In this document: positions 59,601 to 64,000 of the stretch, one piece after another
How the letters are laid out: every line of letters begins with the position of its first letter
Numbering within the stretch: position 1 is the stretch's first letter
Source of the DNA: Mactromeris polynyma
Taxonomy: Eukaryota > Mollusca > Bivalvia > Venerida > Mactridae
Assembly (NCBI GenBank): GCA_032209605.1
Contig: JASFXZ010000099.1
Location: 186,001 to 250,000 of the forward strand
DNA length: 64,000 nucleotides
Reading direction: 5' to 3'
Notes under the pieces: model-generated
Database searches by the model: none
Told to the model about the DNA's origin: nothing
The model's input: only the letters and a program-made list of their open reading frames with translations
Made by a program: the position numbers and the translations under genes

Positions 59601-62293
59601 ATAGACTGTGTCAGAACAGTCAGGTTTTTATCCCCACCATTTTGGAAAGGTACCACTACCCATTGAAATTGGAAATTTAGCAATGCTTTTGGTCATATTG
59701 GGACTTTTTTTAAATACTTTTTTCACTCATGATCTTATTTCATTACATTTCTTAGAAAGTTTATCATAAGGCTCAGTATTTTATCATTCAATAGCCCTTA
59801 TAAAAATATGGGGTTGGAAATAATATTCAACCTTATTCGAAAAATAGCGCTTAAGCAGTGACAGTTATATCATAAATACAGACACTTGGCAATGTTCCTA
59901 TTTGCTTCACTGGCAAGCAAACACTTTAAGTAGGTCAAATATATAATTCTGTGACAGACACATGGTGAGCTTTGTAGATCAAATAGAATATGTTAAGGAC
60001 TTCAGTAGATCAAAGTACCTTTCAAATATCTCAGAATCTTCAATGTTTGCCATAGGCTAATTTTGATAACAAGTGTTCACCCTCGAATCACCAGTTTCCG
60101 TGGTAGCAAGAAATTAACGGTAAATAGTGGAACAAATAAACACTAACTTTAAAACTTTCCTCTTTTAATCCCAATAAATTCAAACAAATTTTGCTGCATA
60201 AATATTGACAAATTAATTCATTTAAAAATGCACCAAAAATGACCATCTGTGTCGACTGGTATACCTCATTTCATGGTATTTGGAAAAGTTTTAATTGTAA
60301 TGCCCTGGATGGGTTTTTAACAAGCATTACTTTTTAGTTTCATTCTTATAATATGTCTTATGACACAAAAACCTTTATCTGACACAATTTTGCAATTAAA
60401 ATTTGCAATTTTTGGCATTTTTCTCAATTCTTATGTTTGCGAAATGTTAATAGCTTCATTACACAATCTGAAAGCAAAGTTTAAACATATCGTCATTCAG
60501 CTTTCCTGCTTGTGACAGCATAATGCCCCCCTTTACACACACGGAGATCCCTGAGCACCATCGAGCGATCCAAAATTGGCCTGATCTCTCGACGATCTCT
60601 CAAAGCCCCGAAAAAGTTTTTTCTGTGTAAATGCTTGAGATATCCTTGTGCGCTCGTTGTGCGATCAAAATGCAATTTTTGACCAACTTTCATGGCGACT
60701 TATAGAGATATTGGAGTGACCTTGGAGCGCTCATTGAAAGACCCTTGAGAGATCAATGGATACTAAGCCTTCTGCAGCGACCACTGGAAGTTTGCTAAGC
60801 GCTTGTTTTGCAACAAAGAGGTCACGGGAGATCTATGGAGAGATCAGGTGCGACAAAGAGAGATCACTGAGAGACTGGAAGAGATCGCTGAGGGATCATC
60901 GAGAGTTCCTTGGGTGACCAAGGAGATTGCGTCCATTGAAAGATCCCTGAGAGATCATTGGGAGATCAATGAGACCATTGAGCGCTCCTTGGACGCTCCT
61001 TGACAGATCGTTGAGAGATTGCTTCCCTCGGCGACCGTTGAGAGATTGTTTTGGACCGAGTCAAAACTTTGAGGAGACCGTAGCGACCGTGGAGATCACA
61101 GAAGATCATTGAGAGACCATGGCGATTGCTGGGCACTCATTGAAAGAGCGTTGAGAGATCTGGCCATTTTTTCATCGCTCAACGGTTGCCATCTCTGTGT
61201 AAAGGGGGTTTAACTAAAATAGTCCCAAATATATTGAAAGTAGTTCCAGTATCATGATTATGACTCTAGAATGAATTGAGGTTACTCAACAGTATTTAAT
61301 ATTCCAATAAGTGTGACAGGAGCAGTATTGTCTCAATAAGCAAAAGGATTAAATCACAACAAACTGCAATGTGAGAGTTCTTGTGAGGGGAAATATACAA
61401 CCAGCAATTGGGAAATATACGACCACCAATTGGGAAATATACGACCACCAATTGGGAAACATACAAACCAGTTGGGAAAAAATATGCTTTTTGAGAATAG
61501 GAAAGGTGCTGTTGATCAGTACCTGTTATAGAAGAAAACTATATTTTTTGCGATTAGGAAAGGTGCTGTTGATCAGTACATTAAAAATCCGTACAATATT
61601 TGCCGTTTCCAATACTAATTGATTGGTAATAGAAATAATATAAGCAGCATGATGTGTATAACACGATGTAACATAAGTCATACCTCGCTTTAGCTATATT
61701 GTCAAAGTCATCTAACTTCCACTGGAACTGAAATAAGATATCACTTTTATACTTGGTAATGATTAGAATTTGAGGATTTTGTTCTTCAGTTTATCGGTAT
61801 ATCTCAATGTAGCTTAATATATAAAGCATTTAGTTTGAGTAAATTGACAAAAGAAATGTGCAAATACTACTGCAAATCATATTTATAGCCTATTGAGTAG
61901 ATTTAATATAAGAACAAAAGTATAGATATGACAGTACACTACCTTATGAAGTAAAGGTCCTAGCACAAGTGCACTATCTACACATCTTCCTGTCACCACA
62001 ATATCAGCTCCTAGGTCTAATGCTCGAGATATAGACCCTGCTCTAAAAGTTACATACAAAACGATACAAAATATTGTAGACCAATCAATAACAATACATA
62101 CAAAATTAATCGAAAATACTGAACACTTTTTTCAACTTCAAAATATCTAAGAATTGAAATTAATTACACGACAGCACAGGCGCTTGTTTATGTGCAATAT
62201 TTACCCAAGATATGCATTCATACTTGTGATGGAAGCAGGCATTGGCACACCATTGTTCATTTCTCTAACTCCAGCACTCTGCAACTCAGATAT
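35568..62293 (-). CDS. AtuA-like (DUF1446, acyclic terpene utilisation family) protein, 15 exons, 5' end off window
   Basis: Fifteen exons join in phase to 484 residues plus TGA (35568-35570). The product matches the two-domain AtuA family: an N-terminal DUF1446 domain (residues 1 to about 300: [93 protein letters not shown]), then a linker [19 protein letters not shown] small C-terminal domain follows (about 327-484: [47 protein letters not shown]). In Pseudomonas, AtuA is encoded in the citronellol/geraniol catabolic cluster; its exact reaction is unsettled to my knowledge, so no reaction is claimed here. No signal peptide or membrane segment is visible in the part seen. Family proteins have roughly 100 or more residues before the first exon here. 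Introns carry six minisatellite families. One junction needs a GC donor. The coding sequence shows no frameshift or stop, so the gene looks functional. Confidence 0.93.
35855..35945 (-). CDS. AtuA-like exon 14
   Basis: Acceptor tgctag, donor CAG|GTTTGT. It encodes [20 protein letters not shown] and [10 protein letters not shown]. The N-F-V-L-x-x-x-L-G-G-G-G motif is invariant in the family. Confidence 0.95.
36172..36482. repeat. 43-bp minisatellite, about 7 units
   Basis: The unit is cagatagacacaggcaattt plus tctggatagacacagccatattt, itself two related halves of 21 and 22 bp sharing atagacacag. It lies in the intron between AtuA-like exons 13 and 14. Confidence 0.93.
36787..36904 (-). CDS. 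AtuA-like exon 13
   Basis: Acceptor tttgcag, donor AAAG|GTTAGA. It encodes [20 protein letters not shown] and [19 protein letters not shown], equivalent to bacterial G-V-I-A-R-x-P-x-x-L followed by L-T-x-x-x-V-x-x-Y-F. Confidence 0.92.
36950..37128. repeat. Short tandem repeat of about 38 bp, 4 units
   Basis: Units of the form catctaagacaaatgtttta then aaatatcagtaatttcat, with deletions in some copies. AtuA-like intron 12. Confidence 0.75.
37330..42575. repeat. 58-bp minisatellite, about 90 units, with higher-order structure
   Basis: The unit reads cccaatcttagacaggcaga then aagtgttacacaacattaca then catttgccattgtgtgtc. It fills most of the intron between AtuA-like exons 12 and 13. Variant units recur at multiples of 58 bp: a distinctive cattatgtgtccctta unit occurs at 39505, 40259 and 40723, with spacings of 13 and 8 units. 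All plus-strand frames are open through the array, giving spurious frames up to 236 codons. Confidence 0.97.
42584..43420. repeat. 45-bp minisatellite, homogeneous block, about 18 units
   Basis: The unit is gaatagttgacaacagcatg then aaacttgtacacaacaaacacccct. Units are almost identical; the main variant is aaacatg instead of aaacttg. As 45 is divisible by 3, two minus-strand frames stay open for about 270 codons (unit [15 protein letters not shown]), an artefact. It directly abuts the 58-bp array. Confidence 0.97.
43421..43852. other. Unique spacer splitting the 45-bp family, with small inverted repeats
   Basis: About 430 bp of non-repeat DNA. It contains ttatttcatggttattt near 43746 and its inverse aaataaccatgaaataa near 43829, and tttattacctga near 43427 facing tcaggtaataaa near 43681. 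It may be an inserted mobile element that split one array. Confidence 0.6.
43853..44875. repeat. 45-bp family, diverged block
   Basis: Units resemble gaatagttcacaacagtatg then aattatgtatacaacaaacaccc, clearly kin to the homogeneous block at 42584-43420 but with many substitutions and shortened units lacking acaacaa. It ends about 75 bp from AtuA-like exon 12. Confidence 0.93.
44950..45142 (-). CDS. AtuA-like exon 12, C-terminal domain start
   Basis: Acceptor cttttaaag, donor ATTG|GTAAGC, phase 0 to 1. It encodes [20 protein letters not shown], a Thr/Ser-rich stretch, then [26 protein letters not shown]-(N/D)-x-x-N-I-G is the signature of the C-terminal AtuA domain. The 23-bp array starts about 130 bp to its right, in the upstream intron. 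Confidence 0.93.
45276..47183. repeat. 23-bp minisatellite (first family), about 83 units
   Basis: Unit tcaaagtctatatgttggcccag in the intron between AtuA-like exons 11 and 12. A variant with aaatactttatg occurs in clusters. As 23 is not a multiple of 3 and the unit has no stop, all plus frames stay open, giving a spurious 469-codon frame. Confidence 0.97.
47689..48120 (+). CDS. Unassigned 143-codon open frame, probably not a gene
   Basis: It lies on the plus strand inside an intron of the minus-strand AtuA-like gene. After an internal Met the sequence [20 protein letters not shown] looks like a signal anchor. The rest ([20 protein letters not shown] onward) matches no family I recognise. 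Its length is only slightly above chance expectation for such DNA in six frames. No splice signals or promoter are evident. Confidence 0.15.
   Translation: MRLPGACSWSNEISPYKTVFVVFLKMALSFIWSFCLYCFLMSFLPLPVINISKNDTTHKQHLSTKECCRVGDTVVPKGAAILKVAKIRNRNVLVIYAKIEFTELAGDRRIFITLYQNILQPTFGLATQRSQERDLYCAVIRSS
48247..48298 (-). CDS. AtuA-like exon 11
   Basis: Acceptor cttgcag, donor AAG|GTATTT, phase 2 to 0. It completes the split Val and encodes [17 protein letters not shown], the linker between the two domains. Confidence 0.9.
48348..48464. repeat. 57-bp tandem duplication
   Basis: Two identical copies of a unit starting ttagatcacaaagcagatac sit directly upstream (minus-strand sense) of AtuA-like exon 11, within 50 bp of its acceptor. 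Confidence 0.93.
49084..49123 (-). CDS. AtuA-like exon 10 (40-base micro-exon)
   Basis: Acceptor tgtttcag, donor AGT|GTAAGT. It encodes [13 protein letters not shown] plus two bases of a Val codon. It bridges the P-A-G-T motif and the S-P-V-L linker exactly as in bacterial AtuA, and both flanking phases fit. Confidence 0.88.
50314..50413 (-). CDS. AtuA-like exon 9
   Basis: Acceptor tataacag, donor ATGG|GTATAA, phase 0 to 1. It encodes [20 protein letters not shown] and [13 protein letters not shown]. The A-R-E-I-A-P-A-G-T motif is diagnostic for the family. Confidence 0.92.
50700..50885 (-). mobile_element. tRNA-derived SINE
   Basis: On the minus strand the head reads like a tRNA: A box TAGCTCAGTCGG (50865-50876) and B box GGTTCGATCC (50824-50833), correctly spaced for a pol III promoter. 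The anticodon stem has mismatches and the acceptor stem does not pair cleanly. The sequence continues into a non-tRNA body (catacc, aaagacgtgaaaaatgg). A SINE is therefore likelier than a functional tRNA gene. Confidence 0.7.
51014..51258. repeat. 61-bp tandem repeat, 4 units
   Basis: The unit starts agtctcagttcatcacagcc at 51015, 51076, 51137 and 51198, with almost no divergence between copies, so the array is young. Intron between AtuA-like exons 8 and 9. The short frame starting at 51194 is a by-product. Confidence 0.95.
51854..51959 (-). CDS. AtuA-like exon 8
   Basis: Acceptor tattttcag, donor CAG|GTTGTA. It encodes [15 protein letters not shown] and [20 protein letters not shown], matching the family block with L-G-x-E-x-x-Y-G-P. 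Confidence 0.88.
52327..52433 (-). CDS. AtuA-like exon 7, with probable GC donor
   Basis: Acceptor tgttgtag, phase 0 to 2. It encodes [20 protein letters not shown], then [15 protein letters not shown] and AG of a split Arg. The only cut that fits the phase of the next exon is AAAAAG|GCATG, so this intron is probably GC-AG. Confidence 0.88.
52610..52925. repeat. Dispersed repeat family A, copy 2
   Basis: It shares the gttattgatcggaaaccaatttt and aacttgacctgcattt modules with 9330-9595 and ends in cagacagacggacagacagggg and gcaggggcataat, a common tail for such repeats. It sits about 45 bp from AtuA-like exon 6. Confidence 0.7.
52969..53033 (-). CDS. AtuA-like exon 6
   Basis: Acceptor ttgatag, donor AAA|GTGAGC, phase 1 to 0. 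It encodes [20 protein letters not shown] plus K, the V-x-G-A-x-G-x-P-P-x-x-x-Y-K block. Confidence 0.9.
53712..53908 (-). CDS. AtuA-like exon 5
   Basis: The largest exon (197 bases), acceptor atattcag, donor GATG|GTAAAT. It carries [20 protein letters not shown], then [20 protein letters not shown] and [20 protein letters not shown]. It is nearly collinear with bacterial AtuA over its whole length. Confidence 0.95.
54399..59008. repeat. 23-bp minisatellite (second family), about 200 units
   Basis: The unit cagacatacatcctgtccatcaa fills the intron between AtuA-like exons 4 and 5. Variable sites are cagacat/catacat/cgtacat, acatcc/acttcc, tgtcc/tgacc/tgaac and catcaa/catgaa. Left units are mainly tgtcc and right units mainly tgacc with many catgaa. 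Unrelated in sequence to the other 23-bp family. Confidence 0.97.
59224..59301 (-). CDS. AtuA-like exon 4
   Basis: Acceptor aatttcag, donor ACTG|GTTGGT. It encodes [20 protein letters not shown] and HTIKDW, the A-G-H-x-x-E-C-G-A-Q-x-T-G-G-x-F-T-D-W signature of the family. Confidence 0.92.
59302..60525. other. AtuA-like intron 3, left part
   Basis: AT-rich intron DNA with no recognised exon, array or element. Confidence 0.5.
60526..61208. mobile_element. Unclassified TIR element filled with GAGAGATC-like motifs
   Basis: Left end CCCCCCTTTACACACACGGA and inverted right end CCCCCTTTACACAGAGATGG bound about 683 bp. The interior is distinctly less AT-rich than its surroundings. It holds dozens of gagagatc, gagatca and ttgagag variants with a loose spacing of about 12 bp, the same sense on the plus strand in the right two thirds and inverted (gatctctc) near the left end. 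No transposase. Target duplication is not clear. Confidence 0.6.
61383..61580. repeat. Two small tandem repeats
   Basis: A 22-bp unit (gaccaccaattgggaaatatac) occurs about 3.5 times at 61383-61465. It is followed by two copies of a 58-bp unit carrying aggaaaggtgctgttgatca at 61499 and 61557. Confidence 0.85.
61684..61727 (-). CDS. AtuA-like exon 3
   Basis: A 44-base exon, acceptor tatttcag, donor GAG|GTATGA. It encodes [14 protein letters not shown], equivalent to the W-x-x-D-D-x-D-x-L-A block, and ends with two bases of a split Ser codon. Confidence 0.88.
61943..62042 (-). CDS. AtuA-like exon 2
   Basis: Acceptor acttttag (chosen over the nearby gagcag because only it keeps frame), donor AAG|GTAGTG. 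It encodes [15 protein letters not shown] and [18 protein letters not shown], the most conserved block of DUF1446 proteins. Confidence 0.9.
62205..62293 (-). CDS. AtuA-like exon 1 (first visible)
   Basis: Acceptor tttttcag, donor CTTGG|GTAAAT, phase 0 to 2. It encodes [20 protein letters not shown] and [10 protein letters not shown], the family block ending N-A-Y-L-G. Earlier exons must lie beyond the 24-bp array and the window edge. Confidence 0.88.
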
Positions 62294-62512
62294 CTGAAAA
62301 AATAAGGACACTGGGTACATTACTGTGTAAATATCAGTACTTGTCCTTAGTTCAAGATGGTAGATACTGTCTAACGACAATGGTCTGTGTTTCAGAAGGA
62401 GGGAGTTTATAACAGTGTTTAAATAGAATTTCAGTGCTATGAGGTGGTCAGTTGAACTATCTAGATGTTCTACTTTATTCACTTGATTTAGTATCCTCAG
62501 TGTCAAGTGTGA

Positions 62513-64000
62513 ACATGGAACAGCCACAGTGAAGATAGATGGAACAGACACAGTGATGATACATGGAACAGACACAGTGATGATACATGGAACAGACACA
62601 GTGAAGATACAGAGAACAGACACAGTGATGATTCAGAGAACAGCCACAGTGATGATACATGGAACAGACACAGTGATGATTCAGAGAACAGCCACAGTGA
62701 TGATACATGGAACAGACACAGTGATGATACATGGAACAGACACAGTGATGATTCAGAGAACAGCCACAGTGATGATACATGGAACAGACACAGTGATGAT
62801 ACAGAGAACAGACACAGTGATGATACATGGAACAGACACAGTGATGATTCAGAGAACAGACACAGTGATGATACATGGAACAGACACAGTGATGATACAT
62901 GGAACAGACACAGTGAAGATACAGAGAACAGACACAGTGATGATACATGGAACAGACAGAGTGATGATTCAGAGAACAGCCACAGTGATGATACAGAGAA
63001 CAGCCACAGTGATGATACAGAGAACAGCCACAGTGAAGATACAGAGAACAGCCACAGTAAAGATACAGAGAACAGCCACAGTGATGATACATGGAACAGA
63101 CACAGTGATGAAACATGGAACAGCCACAGTGATGATACATGGAACAGACACAGTGATGATACAGAGAACAGACACAGTGAAGATACAGAGAACAGCCACA
63201 GTGATGATACAGAGAACAGCCACAGTGAAGATAGATGGAACAGACACAGTGATGATACATGGAACAGACACAGTGATGATACATGGAACAGCCACAGTGA
63301 TGATACATGGAACAGACACAGTGATGATACATGGAACAGCCACAGTGATGATACATGGAACAGCCACAGTGATGATACATGGAACAGCCACAGTGATGAT
63401 ACAGAGAACAGCCACAGTGAAGATACAGAGAACAGACACAGTGATGATACATGGAACAGACACAGTGATGATACATGGAACAGCCACAGTGATGATACAG
63501 AGAACAGACACAGTGATGATACATGGAACAGCCACAGTGATGATACAGAGAACAGACACAGTGATGATACATGGAACAGCCACAGTGATGATACATGGAA
63601 CAGCCACAGTGATGATACAGAGAACAGCCACAGTGATGATACATGGAACAGCCACAGTGATGATACATGGAACAGACACAGTGATGATACAGAGAACAGC
63701 CACAGTGATGATACAGAGAACAGACACAGTGATGATACATGGAACAGCCACAGTGATGATACAGAGAACAGCCACAGTCATGATACAGAGAACAGCCACA
63801 GTGATGATACAGAGAACAGACACAGTGATGATACAGAGAACAGCCACAGTGATGATACAGAGAACAGCCACAGTGATGATACAGAGAACAGACACAGTGA
63901 TGATACATGGAACAGACACAGTGATGATACAGAGAACAGCCACAGTCATGATACAGAGAAAAGACACAGTGATGATACAGAGAACAGACACAGTGATGAT
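62513..64000. repeat. 24-bp minisatellite, at least 62 units, runs off the window
   Basis: The unit is cagacacagtgatgatacat plus ggaa, with three near-binary variable sites: gaca or gcca, gatgat or gaagat, and acatgg or acagag. It lies 220 bp upstream of the first visible AtuA-like exon. Because 24 is divisible by 3, two minus frames stay open (unit MYHHCVCS, up to 477 codons); these are artefacts. Confidence 0.97.

Noticed and set aside
62475..63908. 477-codon Cys/His-rich open frame on the minus strand (unit MYHHCVCS)
   Set aside because: It resembles a metal-binding repeat protein but is the 24-bp array read in one frame; a second frame is open too, and the array is intron-like DNA beside an AtuA exon.

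Overview
This is a eukaryotic, almost certainly animal, nuclear window. It is AT-rich, the genes are split by GT-AG introns, and it is packed with minisatellites and derelict DNA transposons. Several dispersed repeats have the look of bivalve mollusc repeats, so a mollusc, probably a bivalve, is my inference; no marker gene in the window proves it. Nothing resembles a bacterial operon, a CRISPR array or an rRNA gene.

Two protein-coding genes can be reconstructed exon by exon, both on the minus strand. Gene 1 (about 2314-23373, continuing past the left edge) is an OTU-domain protein of the ALG13/OTUD4 type. Its seven supported exons are 22980-23099, 21853-21936, 20235-20281, 17713-17785, 13662-13743, 11174-11288 and 2314-2425. 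The OTU fold is readable, but the catalytic Cys position holds Ser and the catalytic His position holds Gln, so it looks like a deubiquitinase pseudoenzyme. Gene 2 (35568 to beyond 62293, 5' end off the right edge) is an AtuA-like (DUF1446, acyclic terpene utilisation family) protein. Fifteen exons join without a phase conflict into 484 residues ending at a TGA at 35568-35570.

The space between and inside these genes is repeat DNA. The minisatellites are: 37-bp (18041-20114, gene 1 intron), 31-bp (31463-32790, intergenic), 43-bp (36172-36482), 58-bp (37330-42575), 45-bp (42584-43420 and a diverged part 43853-44875), 23-bp (45276-47183), 23-bp of unrelated sequence (54399-59008) and 24-bp (62513 to the window end). 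The last six families all lie in introns of gene 2 or next to its first visible exon, and make up more than half of its visible span. Most long open frames in the window are stop-free readings of these arrays, not genes.

The intergenic region 23.4-35.5 kb is mostly a 5.8-kb hAT-type transposon (24348-30181, 5-bp target duplication). It keeps a C-terminal transposase fragment and carries two younger nested elements. Other elements are a mariner remnant split by a pogo-like element, a Tc1 remnant, a LINE 3' remnant, hAT-type MITEs, foldback elements, a tRNA-derived SINE and an unclassified terminal-inverted-repeat element (60526-61208) filled with GAGAGATC-like motifs.

The two genes have no visible functional link. 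The points most worth follow-up are the OTU pseudoenzyme, an animal AtuA-like gene with satellite-swollen introns, the 5-bp-TSD hAT group, and the GAGAGATC element.
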